From Sphaeroforma sirkka (Eukaryota > Opisthokonta > Ichthyosporea > Ichthyophonida), in contig LUCW03001718.1 of assembly GCA_001586965.3 (NCBI GenBank), positions 16,161-80,160 on the forward strand: a stretch of DNA of 64,000 nt, read 5' to 3'. Below the pieces are notes generated by a model that was given only the letters and a program-made list of their open reading frames with translations, ran no database searches and had not been told where the DNA came from. Numbering within the stretch: the stretch's first letter is position 1; each line of letters starts with the position of its first letter. A program made the translations under genes and the position numbers. Below are positions 48,619-60,739 of this stretch, one piece after another.

Positions 48619-50693
48619 GGGAGTTATTGGTCGGCCAAGGAGGTCTGCGGATGTCTGTGAGATACAACTTCTATTTGCTCCCGTGTCTATCAAGGCTTTG
48701 AACGTACGTCCGTTGATTTGTACTTGAATATAGACTCGGTTGTCTGACGTCAGCAATGGGTCTTGTATTGCCATCACTGCTCCAATCGTGGTAACAAATA
48801 TGAAGCTCCTATCCGACTCAGACACCCTCACCTCTCATGCATGATCGGCTACCGACTCCCACATGTCATAGGTGTGGTTTGGTGGTGACGACGTCATGTG
48901 CTCGAAGTCTTCGTAAAGGATCGTGTTGATATGAATCTCTGTAGCTTCCGATGGTGGAGCCAAGTCTTCGTCCTGTGTAATCGCATTCACCTGTACTTGA
49001 GGCGTCGGACGTATTGTAACTACGTCTCTAGTCTGGGATGTATTCTGCCCCTGTCCTGCGGTTGACGTTGTGGACGGTCTGTGTACCGATTGTACGTCCC
49101 TCAAAGGACGGTTGTTGTCGTATAGCCTTGCCCGACCCTCTGCGCTCACCGCTTGCGACGCCCTGAAATGGTGACACCGTGGGATGTGCCTACCACCTGG
49201 TGGCGCCTGTGCCTGGCACCCCGCACAAGTCGTTGGTACCGTAGGTTGGGGCCGTTGAGTCCAATTCTGCGTTTGTCGTCTACTCGTCTGTAGGTTGGGG
49301 CGGCTATTGGTGTGGTCGCGACTTCCATTGGTCGTCGGGCCCTCGCGGTTGTTGCGACCCTGGAAACGTGCTGCCGTACGTTGCTGTGCATCCTGAATGT
49401 CAGGGCTCAACAGCTGTATAAGCTCGTGTGTCTCCATCAGTTGCCATTTGGGATGCAACTGTAGAGTACGTTCATACATACGGCCGTTGAGAGCTTCTTC
49501 TAACAGTTGTACAATGCAGTGGTTCACTAAATTCTGTTGGAAGTCGGCATCTGTCTGGCACCGTTCACGTGCCCTCCTGTGGTTCTCCATGAGCTGTGTC
49601 ATTTGTTCCATAAGAGGAGTGTGCATGTTCCGACTTTGGCCCTTGGCTAACTTGCGAAACGCGGGATCGACAGTGGCTTGTGTTTCGTGCGAACAGATCT
49701 GTTCGATCTGTAGTTGAGGTGTGCATGTCTTCAACCGTTCAGAGTTGTCGCGGATGTAGTCCAGCGTTGACTTTTCCGCCTTGAAGTAAGATAGTACCTT
49801 ATGAAACCATGTAAGGTTCCAAGTCTCGTCCAGCCCTGCGATTTGTGCGTTCTTGAACGCCTCGAGGAGAGCCCCTCTTGTGTCCCGTTCCATGATATCA
49901 TGTAGGTAGTATCTATTCGACGGCCAATCAGGCCACGTACGTGGTGAAGGTACGGGACGCTTCTCTACCGGTCGGGACTCTAATGTAGCTCGAAGTGTCT
50001 CAATCACGCCCCGAAGAGCTTCAGCTCGAGCCGTGTTATTCTCCTCGATTGCTTGGCATAGCTCGTCACTTAACTGTAGTATCCGTGCGTGTAGCGCCTG
50101 TCGCCTTTTCTCGATACTAGCCGGTGTGGGCGGAGGCACTGTTGTCTCCTTCTCTTGTCGTTTATGTGTCTGTACATATTCACTGGGCGCTTCTTTCTCG
50201 CCCCACTGACGTTGCTGTTGTTGGCGCAGGTTCGTACTTAATCGGTCCTGTCTATTCTTCACCGCCTGCTTACCTTGAGGATTCTGTCTGGCTAATACTT
50301 GTTCATGTGCGAACTCTTGAAAAGTTGGTGTGTTCTCACTGGCAGACAGAGTATCATCCTCCTCGGTTGAACTGTCCTCTGACCCTGGTGATTTGTACCC
50401 AAGTCCATAAAACGGACGCTCACAGCCTTGAATTCGGAAGGTAGGGTTGTCTTCGTCCTCTGGTACTGCCTGTACCCGTAAAATTGTCCTTGCCTAGCGC
50501 CCGCGCGAAATAATATACAACCGCGACCGCACTAGTTGGGACCCACACATACCTGAACCTTCGTTCGATGGGTGCGGAGCGGAGCGTTCCGTATGGGACT
50601 GACGACGTTTAGTTCCACGTCGGTCGATATCATCTTCCTTGCGGCGCTCAGGATTCAAGAGTTGCTGTCTACGACTTTGGCGGGGTAGGACAT
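48619..50693 (-). pseudogene. gag: B5: gag with the start of protease (short gag variant)
   Basis: Begins at the ATG 50693-50691; a run of four C just after it (six in the copy at 59255-59458) shifts the frame, so the likely original had five. 50262-48835 is open for 475 residues: capsid-like region (WPDWPSNRYYLHD near residue 105, DYIRDNSERLKT near 165), knuckle C-x2-C-x9-H-x3-C near 49230-49180 and an acidic tail to VADHA-UGA (48837-48835). The pol frame follows in phase (EVRVSESDRS) through the DTGANRS protease motif (about 48685-48665) to the junction at 48619. The variable region (50466-50552) could be an 87-nt intron (GTATGT to CAG) or simply divergent sequence. Confidence 0.8.
48835..48837 (-). 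promoter_or_regulatory. In-frame UGA between gag and pol (family B)
   Basis: Gag ends VADHA-UGA and the same frame continues EVRVSESD into protease. The same arrangement is at about 42338 (B4). In B6 the stop is at 54276-54278 but an extra G at about 54287 puts pol out of phase. Family A has UAG at the equivalent place, followed by a similar DVRVSD sequence. Confidence 0.55.
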
Positions 50694-51979
50694 GGTTGGT
50701 GAGTTGTTTTGTCAATGGAGAACAGAAATGTGTGCGAATGAACTGATAGAGTACTGAATATAAATATCCATTTTCTATTAAATTTCATCCTTCAAACACA
50801 TAACGTCTCGACATCGATCTCCGAGGAACTCGTGGGTTCCCTCGTGACTGTTTTATTTCCTACACTAACATAAGTAGTGTGGATAGTCTATATACTCTAA
50901 CACTACCAGCTGTCTTACTCTTCATCCCACAATAACATATGGTTGAGTGCCTCATTAGTCGGAGCCACTTCTTGTTCTACTCCTCGCCAGCTCTTACTCC
51001 GGCCTAATGACGGCCTATATATTCGCAGGACCCTGTTGGGAACTTCCCTCATCGCTCCTCTTTTACTCTTCTTACTCGTGATGTCCTTGTCATGTGCTGT
51101 TGCGGTTGTTGGAATATGCTTCTTGATCTAAGAACGATTGCTCGTTATTGCACTCCTAAACTAAGCTGCCGTCAACCACACCTTCTGTGCATACTGTTGA
51201 TCCTCTCCGTTGACCTGATTTATCTGGAAGTTCTAGTGATTTGAGTGTGTTCGCATATCATTTTCACAATTTAACCTTGTATTTACTTGCATCGTTCGTG
51301 TTATGTGCGCCCCCACCCTTATATGCTCCTAATAACTCACAGGTGCTTACTTGTGTCTCTGTATGCTTCCTAATATCCCATTCTGGAAACTTTTGTAAAA
51401 TAATCTAGTATGCCGCTGATTCTTTGCGTCATCGTACTAACCGAGTCGGTACTAACCATGTACATCTCCCATCTCTATTACCCTACTGTGGATCCTAAAG
51501 AACTTTCTTCTAACAACTTCTTAAATACAATTTAAGCTCATTAGCTTGCAATACGATTTGTACTTGTCTCACACTGAAAACAACCTTCCTACCTGTACTC
51601 ACACACACATGACTACTTATCTGTGGATTCTGACTGATTGTCTGATTTCGTCATTTGATCGTCGTGAGACTTTCCTTGTTGACCCTGGTTAATGTTCTGG
51701 CTTGATTGGAATGTTCGCTCTTCGGGTTCACTCGTATTAGTAGATTCTTTCTTCATCCTCGTCGTCCACACGTCGTTAATCCAATCTAAATCGTTCAATT
51801 CAATCTAAACCGTTCGGATAATCTAAATCGTTCAATTTGATGCGACATTCTCTGTTCGCATTGTCTTTCAATTGTTATACTTATAACAAAAAAATATGTG
51901 CCAGCTACTGACTAATTCCTATTCTGTAGCTTTCTCTGTAATTACTAATAAACTAACAACTTCTATGGTAAGTTAAAAA
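50694..51979 (-). other. B5 leader, non-coding
   Basis: A 1.3-kb leader nearly identical to 59459-60739. Near the LTR it has three copies of a short motif (AATCTAAATCGTTC near 51779-51835). The sequence just inside the LTR (TTTTTAACTTACCATAG in element sense) shows no TGG primer binding site. No coding evidence. Confidence 0.7.
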
Positions 51980-52229
51980 TGTAGTAAGTATACGCGAGAT
52001 AACTGTATCTCAACGTTCTCCCTCCTCAGGAGGAGGGGACGTTGTTCATTTATTAGTAATTATAAACAGTAATCCTAAAATGACTGACTCTTAAATGAGT
52101 CATTAGTCATGTGCTGTAAAACCAGCAAAACTCCTAAAACCCAGTTTATCAGATTATTCTGATAAACTGTAAAACTTGTAATAAACCTAAAATAATCAAA
52201 TAAATATAAGTACTTGTATTCTGACCACA
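51980..52229 (-). repeat. B5 5' LTR, facing the LTR at 58998-59254
   Basis: A 250-bp LTR, top strand TGTAGTAAGTATACGCG to TTCTGACCACA. It is followed directly by gag sequence in the opposite orientation (CACCAACAGC at 52230), a junction a simple insertion cannot produce. Confidence 0.85.
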
Positions 52230-54278
52230 CACCAACAGCAAACAAAAATGGACCTGCACAATCTGACGAGGATGTCATATTCGAGGGTGAGACCAAGGAA
52301 GTACCCAACCTGCGTGCGGACAGTAGTCAGACTTTTATTGGTGAACAGGTAGCCAGTGAAGGGCTGTCCCCTCGTTCGTCTCGGGATACTCCAGGGGCCT
52401 TATTTCCCAGTAATGACCCACCACGCCTCCCACCTAACAAGCGGAAGCGTCACCGGAACCGTACCAACAACAAGGAAACGGCACGGGAACAATCGTCAGC
52501 TCAGAAACTCACGGAGCTGATGACACAACAGCAGTCTCTCTTTGAAAAATACGAACAGAGGTTACAGCGCATAAACGCCGGACGAACTACAATAGGGCCG
52601 GCCGCTAAGGAGAGTTCTTCTGACGCACACGAACGGGTACAGGCAGTACCAGAGGACGAAGACAACCCTACCTTCCGAATTCAAGGCTGTGAGCGTCCGT
52701 TTTATGGACTTGGGTACAAATCACCAGGGTCAGAGGACAGTTCAACCGAGGAGGATGATACTCTGTCTGCCAGTGAGAACACACCAACTTTTCAAGAGTT
52801 CGCACATGAACAAGTATTAGCCAGACAGAATCCTCAAGGTAAGCAGGCGGTGAAGAATAGACAGGACCGATTAAGTACGAACCTGCGCCAACAACAGCAA
52901 CGTCAGTGGGGCGAGAAAGAAGCGCCCAGTGAATATGTACAGACACATAAACGACAAGAGAAGGAGACAACAGTGCCTCCGCCCACACCGGCTAGTATCG
53001 AGAAAAGGCGACAGGCGCTACACGCACGGATACTACAGTTAAGTGACGAGCTATGCCAAGCAATCGAGGAGAATAACACGGCTCGAGCTGAAGCTCTTCG
53101 GGGCGTGATTGAGACACTTCGAGCTACATTAGAGTCCCGACCGGTAGAGAAGCGTCCCGTACCTTCACCACGTACGTGGCCTGATTGGCCGTCGAATAGA
53201 TACTACCTACATGATATCATGGAACGGGACACAAGAGGGGCTCTCCTCGAGGCGTTCAAGAACGCACAAATCGCAGGGCTGGACGAGACTTGGAACCTTA
53301 CATGGTTTCATAAGGTACTATCTTACTTCAAGGCGGAAAAGTCAACGCTGGACTACATCCGCGACAACTCTGAACGGTTGAAGACATGCACACCTCAACT
53401 ACAGATCGAACAGATCTGTTCGCACGAAACACAAGCCACTGTCGATCCCGCGTTTCGCAAGTTAGCCAAGGGCCAAAGTCGGAACATGCACACTCCTCTT
53501 ATGGAACAAATGACACAGCTCATGGAGAACCACAGGAGGGCACGTGAACGGTGCCAGACAGATGCCGACTTCCAACAGAATTTAGTGAACCACTGCATTG
53601 TACAACTGTTAGAAGAAGCTCTCAACGGCCGTACGTATGAACGTACTCTACAGTTGCATCCCAAATGGCAACTGATGGAGACACACGAGCTTATACAGCT
53701 GTTGAGCCCTGACATTCAGGATGCACAGCAACGTACGGCAGCACGTTTCCAGGGTCGCAACAACCGCGAGGGCCCGACGACCAATGGAAGTCGCGACCAC
53801 ACCAATAGCCGCCCCAACCTACAGACGAGTAGACGACAAACGCAGAATTGGACTCAACGGCCCCAACCTACGGTACCAACGACTTGTGCGGGGTGCCAGG
53901 CACAGGCGCCACCAGGTGGTAGGCAGCATCCCACGGTGTCACCATTTCAGGGCGTCGCAAGCGGTGAGCGCAGAGGGTCGGGCAAGGCTATACGACAACA
54001 ACCGTCCTTTGAGGGACGTACAATCGGTACACAGACCGTCCACAACGTCAACCGCAGGACAGGGGGGGCAGAATACATCCCAGACTAGAGACGTAGTTAC
54101 AATACGTCCGACGCCTCAAGTACAGGTGAATGCGATTACACAGGACGAAGACTTGGCTCCACCATCGGAAGCTACAGAGATTCATATCAACACGATCCTT
54201 TACGAAGACTTCGAGCACATGACGTCACCACCAAACCACACCTATGACACGTGGGAGTCGGTAGCCGATCATGCATGA
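52230..54278 (+). CDS. gag: B6 Gag (long variant), N-terminus missing
   Basis: Open through 54088 (over 600 residues) and then in a second frame to 54278 after an indel near 53930. It begins inside gag: the missing N-terminus lies at 59255-59458 on the other strand. Parts: Ser/Thr/Pro-rich and acidic N-terminal region (to about 52800), basic stretch NKRKRHRNRTNN near 52437, capsid-like region from about 53100 (WPDWPSNRYYLHD, LLEEALNGRTYERT), knuckle C-x2-C-x9-H-x3-C near 53885-53945, acidic tail VADHA-UGA at 54276-54278. Compared with B4 and B5 it has about 130 extra residues (52230-52640). Confidence 0.85.
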
Positions 54279-57200
54279 GAGGTGAGGGGTGTCTGAGTCG
54301 GATAGGAGCTTCATATTTGTTACCACGATTGGAGCAGCGATGGCAATACAAGACCCATTGCTGACGTCAGACAACCGAGTCTATATTCAAGTACAAATCA
54401 ACGGACGTACGTTCAAAGCCTTGATAGACACGGGAGCAAATAGAAGTTGTATCTCACAGACATCCGCAGACCTCCTTGGCCGACCAATAACTCCGGCACC
54501 ACCTGGGTCATTTATATATTTAGCTGACAAGGCGGTGCGAACTCCTCGACTGGGGACGACGGAAGTGGTACCTATAAGGTACGGTACCAGAATTATCGAC
54601 GGTTCATTAGAATTGATGAACTTGCCGACGGGTATAGATGTTATAGTGGGGCAAGATATGTTGAAAGGCTTGGGCCTATACATAGGCGGTATCCAATCGC
54701 CACTTGCACCAATAGACCCCACAGAACTAGAAGAGCTCCTCGAACCCATACCACGCCGACAGGCACCTAACACGACGGAACCCGTCGATGTACGCGAACG
54801 GTTGGCACAGGATTTGGAAGCCAATGCGAAAATTGCCGACAACGCGCGCTGTCGTCTGGAAGGGAGTGAGGTAACCATCCCAGTAACCCATGAACAAGCG
54901 TTGCAGATGCGGCGATCGGCGCGTAACTTCGTATCCGATCGATGGCTCCCTATGTGGATGAACAAGTGAAGAAGTGGTTGACGGATTTGGTGATCACGAA
55001 ACGAACGACACCAACGACTGTTAATCTTCCTCTCCTTGCGGTACCGACATTCGATGCGGAAGGCAACGTCAAGAAGGTACGCGTGTGTTTGAACATGCGT
55101 GCCGTTAACGCGCTTATTCCTGGTGACCAGTTCCTGATCCCCAAGGTCAACGAACTCATATCTCGCCTCAAGAGTAAAAGTACTACACGACGCTGGACAT
55201 ATCGGCTGCATACCACAGGCTGCCCATCCATCCAGACTCACAATACTTATTTAGTTTTACACACGAACGTTATCAGTACTCGTTCACATCAGCACCGTTC
55301 GGTCTTCATGTACTCACGCAGCAGTTTCAACGTACCTTGAGTACAATACTTGATGGCTTACCGGTTCACCACTATATCGATGACATAGTTATCGCCAGTG
55401 ACGGTTATGACGAACACGTTAGGACGGTGCAGAAGGTGATACAACGCTTAACATACCACAGTTTTAGCTTAACCCTGCCAAGTGCCACTTCGCTATCTCC
55501 GAAGTCATGATCCTAGGGAAGAAAGTATCGGCACAAGGCATTGACATTGACCATGAAAAGCAGGCCAAGCTGATCGACTGGCCCACACCACAACGATACA
55601 AAGATATAGCCTCGGCGTTGGGTTTAAGCAAATTACCTCCACGAACATCTGCCTAATTTCGCGAACACGGTTGCACCCTTGCGCGAATTTTGCAAACTCA
55701 AACCAAAGGAGTTGATAGGTGATCGTTGGGAGGAGAGACATGCACAGGCGTGGCAGGCAATGAAAGACGCAGTGGTGAATGCTGTGGCGTTACACTTTCC
55801 GGTCGACGGCATTCCTCTAAACTTGGAAACCGACGCTAGCGATTACGGTTTAGGGGAGCGCTATTCCAATGGGTCAACGGTAAGAAACATTACTTAATGT
55901 TCTTTAGTAAGACTCTGAACCATGCGCAACAGAACTACGCCACACCTATGAAGGAGTTACTGGCATTGGTATATGGACTGACACATTTCAGGGAATACTT
56001 GGATGGGCAACGGTTTGCGGTCTTCACGGACCACAAGGCCCTTGTATATATGAACACACAGCTCAAGCTTAATCCGATGCTTCAGAGAGATGGCATCATA
56101 TCATCGCGCCATTCAACTTTACCATATCGCATATACCAGGAGAGTCAAATGTGCTCCCGGACATGTTAAGTAGAGTACACGAGGGACAGCGGAGCAGGAC
56201 GAACTCGAAATAATGTATACCGACGGCTGGCAGTTATTCCCTAGTTACTTTGAACAAGCGCAACAACACTTTGGACCGAATGACATAGATGTATTTGCGG
56301 ACCCAACCAACGCTCAGCTTCCTCGGTTCTGGACGAAGGATGATGGGGAAGGAGCGTTTGCCCACGACTGGTCGATAGTCGATGGATGGATGAACCCGCC
56401 TTGGGAACAGATACACAGGATGTTACGCAAGATACGAGCCGACGGCGCACGGGCCACAGTATGTATGTCTACCATGGGTACCAAGAGCACCATGGTTCGA
56501 CCTGTTCAAGCAGTTATTGCAGACAGAACCGGTGCTGGTACCACGGACACCACACACGTTCCTCAAGTACGCTAAGTACGCATGTGGGAAGACACCATGG
56601 GGTCATACCGTAGTAGCACGGGTGGGTCCTCCCAATGGATTCAAACTGGACCCGCTGTTTTCACAGCGACTTGGTTTTGCAGAACCAAAGCATACAAAAT
56701 ATGTCATGTGCTTAGACACAGCGCGAGAAATCTCAGTGGCACTGGCAGATGCAGAGGGTCAACCGGCGTTTGCACAAGCGAGTCCGACGGAGAAACAGCG
56801 TCGTACGCAACTCACGCAAGCGCAACACGAACAAGGACATCATGGGGCGGCGGACACAGTCCAACAACTTCGTCAGAACGGTCACGTTTGGCCAGGGGCA
56901 CTTGAGTTAGCCACAGAAGTTAAGCGGCAATGTGGCACATGTTTGGGACAGGACACACTTCGTAAAGGTTTCCACCCGATGATTAGCATCGATGCACGCT
57001 ACCCGTGGGACCATATTCAAGTGGACTACATCCCGATGCCACTGGAGTCCAGACGCAAGAACAATTATATTCTTCACGTCTTAGACATCGCCACAGGCTA
57101 TTCTATCCTTCGAGCCACACCGGACAAGACAAAGGAAACCACGACACAGACACTCATAGAGATTTTTGGCGAACATGGTTTCCCCGTAAAATCCAAACAG

Positions 57201-58078
57201 ACATGGGGAAGGAGTTCACCAACAAGTTAGTGGAGCTTCTGGTCCAGGAAGTGGGGATGCTACATAAGGTGTCTCCACCATATCGACCCCAAGTGCTGGG
57301 CGCGGCAGAACGACGTCACAAGGAGATTACACGTTCTATTCGACAATGCTGTGAGGCAGTTCCCCTTCGATGGGACGAACGCCTTCCGTTTACGATGCTA
57401 TACCAGAACCTTCGGATATCCCGTCGCCATAAGAGTGCACCGTTTAGCGTGTACTTTGGCCGCCGCCATGTTCCGTTCGCCGATTTCACGGACGAGTTAC
57501 CGGATTCTCAGCCGATGACGAATGACACCTGGGCACAACGATTAGACCAGTTACAGGACACTATATTGCCGACCCTCCACCACATTACCAAGAAGTATAC
57601 AGGCAAGCTTACGACGACATTTGACCGCCTGCATGCTCACGACTTGGTACATTTCGACGAAGGAGATGTGGTCATGGTACGATCAGAAGGCCGAACAACG
57701 AAGGCTATGCGGCCATTGTTTGGACCATATGTAGTCAAAGCTAGACACGGCCAACGCTACGAGTTAGCGAACAAGGATGGTTCCGCCCCACCAGAATTCA
57801 AGACCAAACCGGTACGGGTGGAACTCCTCCGTTTAGTGCATAGACGCACAGACCCACCAATTAACGAAGACTTATGGACCGAAGGAGGGGTGGAGTTTCG
57901 CCATATTATCACACATCGTACGAATGATGAGACGGGGAAATTAGAATACCTGGTGAGATGGCGAGAAGAAGAACCAACGTGGGAAACAGCAGAAGCTTTT
58001 GATGATGCCAACGATATCGCGGCCTACCACAAAGCTTCGCAGACACGGACACGTAAGCGCCAACGTGCACAAGTCTAA
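54279..58078 (+). pseudogene. pol: B6 pol: full domain set, several frameshifts
   Basis: Protease with DTGANRS (Asp codon 54427-54429) in an open frame 54289-54969. RT is split by indels near 54950, 55178 and 55467; YIDD at 55373-55384. RNase H ETDASDYG at 55825-55848, then the family-wide G-run frameshift at 55847-55860; second part FTDHKALVYMN near 56026. Dam-like domain with DIDVFADP at 56282-56305 and NPPW at 56393-56404. Integrase CGTC near 56931, D at 57024-57026, D near 57200, E at 57307-57309. GPY/F near 57720; chromodomain about 57890-58050 (EYLVRW, TWETAEAF). The last 357 residues (57005-58078) are open in one frame. No catalytic residue I can place is substituted. Confidence 0.9.
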
Positions 58079-58997
58079 TACTTTATCTTCAATATAACTT
58101 TGTTCTCGGATATCGAGCTCAAGCTCTGGAGCATAAACCAGCAACTCTAGCTCCCGAGTATAAACCAGCCACTCGAGCTCTTGAGTATAAAAAGCAGCGA
58201 CTCTAGCTCCCGAGTATAAACCAGCAACTTCTCTGAGTATAAACCAGCCTCTCGAGCTCTTGAGTATAAAAAAGCAGCGACTCTAGCTCCCGAGTATAAA
58301 CCAGCAACTCTAGCTCCCAGTATAAACCAGCCTCTCGAGCTCTTGAGTATAAAAGCAGCGACTCTAGCTCCCGAGTATAAACCAGCCTCTCGAGCTCTTG
58401 AGTATAAAAAGCAGCGACTCTAGCTCTTAAGTATAAACCAGCCACTCGAGCTGCTGAGAATAAACGGTTAGCACTCGAGCTCGCGAGGGAAAATCGTCAG
58501 CGGCTCAAGCTCATGGCTTCAGTCAAATGAGCCACTCTTGCTTCGGATTATAACACAGCGAAATCAATCAAACAACTCCTTGGGCATTGTTTTGAAACAG
58601 CGGGTTAATGGTTTGCACGGTTTCTGCCACTGGCAGTTTTTCTCCGACACAAATACAGTCCTATATTGTACTTGCCAAACTCCTATATGCGCTGACACAG
58701 ATGAACAGTAGCTTCAAGAATTCAAACACGACGGGTCGCTCGAGACGTATACACATCAGGTCCTCTAGCTCTCTGAGGTAAAATGCCAGCACAATGCTCT
58801 AGCTCTCTGAGGATAAATGCCAGCACAATGCTCTAGCTCTCGAGGATAAATGCCAGCACAATGCTCTAGCTCTCGAGGATAAATGCCAGCACAATGCTCT
58901 AGCTCTCGAGGATAATGCCAGCACATAAGGTACTATGCTATTCTTATCATCTCTGAAACTGGCACACTGCTTTGTTCAGTGCTTCAGTTGTGGGGGT
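58079..58997 (+). repeat. B6 3' UTR: two tandem-repeat arrays and polypurine tract
   Basis: First array about 58100-58490 (10-12 units, CTCTAGCTCCCGAGTATAAA or CTCGAGCTCTTGAGTATAAA), unique spacer to 58750, second array about 58755-58925 (five units, AATGCTCTAGCTCTCGAGG type). Ends with GTGGGGGT before the LTR. The order is the same as in the other B copies. Confidence 0.8.
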
Positions 58998-59254
58998 TGT
59001 GGTCAGAATGTGGAAAGTACTTATATTTATTTGATTATTTTAGGTTTATTACAAGTTTTACAGTTTATCAGAATAATCTGATAAACTGGGTTTTATTAGT
59101 TTTGCTGGTTTTACAGCACATGACTAATGACTCATTTAACCAGTCAGTCATTTTAGGATTACTGTTTATAATTACTAATAAATGAACAACGTCCCCTCCC
59201 TGAGGAGGGAGAACGTTGTGAGATACGGTTATCTCTACGCGTATACTTACTACA
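58998..59254 (+). repeat. B6 3' LTR, facing the LTR at 51980-52229
   Basis: A 257-bp LTR, TGTGGTCAGAATGTGG to ATACTTACTACA. Directly followed by gag of the other strand (GGTGGCTGC at 59255). GGTG here and CACC at 52230 are complementary copies of one target duplication. Confidence 0.85.
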
Positions 59255-59458
59255 GGTGGCTGCTTGTCGTCCGCGGAAATAATATGTGGAGCCCCAAGAT
59301 GTGTCTGTTGTTGCCCCTCCAGTGCCTGACCTGAGTGCGGAGCGGAGCGTTCCGTATGGGACTGACGACGGTTAGTTCCACGTCGGTCGATATCATCTTC
59401 CTTGCGGCGCTCAGGATTCAAGAGTTGCTGTCTACGACTTTGGCGGGGGGTAGGACAT
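59255..59458 (-). pseudogene. gag: Gag N-terminal fragment of the outer B element
   Basis: Starts at ATG 59458-59456 and runs about 65 codons (NPERRKEDDIDRRGTNRRQ) to DKQPP, where the B6 3' LTR begins. The continuation of this gag (TANKNG) is the first sequence of B6 at 52230 on the opposite strand. A six-C run near 59446 shifts the first codons. Confidence 0.75.
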
Positions 59459-60739
59459 GGTTGGTGAGTTGTTTGTCAATGGAGAACTAGAAATGTGTGC
59501 GAATGAACTGATAGAGTACTGAATATAAATATCCATTTTCTATTAAATTTCATCCTTCAAACACATAACGTCTCGACATCGATCTCCGAGGAACTCGTGG
59601 GTTCCCTCGTGACTGTTTTATTTCCTACACTAACATAAGTAGTGTGGATAGTCTATATACTCTAACACTACCAGCTGTCTTACTCTTCATCCCACAATAA
59701 CATATGGTTGAGTGCCTCATTAGTCGGAGCCACTTCTTGTTCTACTCCTCGCCAGCTCTTACTCCGGCCTAATGACGGCCTATTCGCAGGACCCTGTTGG
59801 GAACTTCCCTCATCGCTCCTCTTTTTTACTCTTCTTACCCGTGATGTCCTTGTCATGTGCTGTTGCGGTTGTTGGAATATGCTTCTTGATCTAAGAACGA
59901 TTGCTCGTTATTGCACTCCTAAACTAAGCTGCCGTCAACCACACCTTCTGTGCATACTGTTGATCCTCTCCGTTGACCTGATTTATCTGGAAGTTCTAGT
60001 GATTTGAGTGTGTTCGCATATCATTTTCACAATTTAACCTTGTATTTACTTGCATCGTTCGTGTTATGTGCGCCCCCACCCTTATATGCTCCTAATAACT
60101 CACAGGTGCTTACTTGTGTCTCTGTATGCTTCCTAATATCCCATTCTGAAAATCTTTGTAAAATAATCTAGTATGCCGCTGATTCATTTGCGTCATCGTA
60201 CTAACCGAGTCGGTACTAACCATGTACATCTCCCATCTCTACTACCCTACTGTGAATCCTAAAGAACTTTCTTCTAACAACTTCTTAAATACAATTTAAG
60301 CTCATTAGCTTGCAATTCGATTTGTACGGTCTCACACTGAAAACAACCTTCCTACCTGTACTCACACATGTCTACTTATCTGTGGATTCTGACTGATTGT
60401 CTGATTTCGTCATTTGATCGTCGTGAGACTTTCCTTGTTGACCCTGGTTAATGTTCTGCTTGATTGGAATGTTCGCTCTTCGGGTTCACTCGTATTAGTA
60501 GATTCTTTCTTCATCCTCGTCGTCCACACGTCGTTAATCCAATCTAAATCGTTCAATTCAATCTAAATCGTTCGGATAATCTAAATCGTTCAATTTGATG
60601 CGACATTATCTGTTCGCATTGTCTTTCAATTGTTATACTTATAACAAAAAAAATATGTGCCAGCTACTGACTAATTCATATTCTGTAGCTTTTTCTGTAA
60701 TTACTAATAAACTAACAACTTCTATGGTAAGTTAAAAAA
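59459..60739 (-). other. Outer B element leader, non-coding
   Basis: A 1.3-kb leader nearly identical to 50694-51979, with the AATCTAAATCGTTC motif repeated near 60540-60595. No gene, and no canonical primer binding site next to the LTR. Confidence 0.7.
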
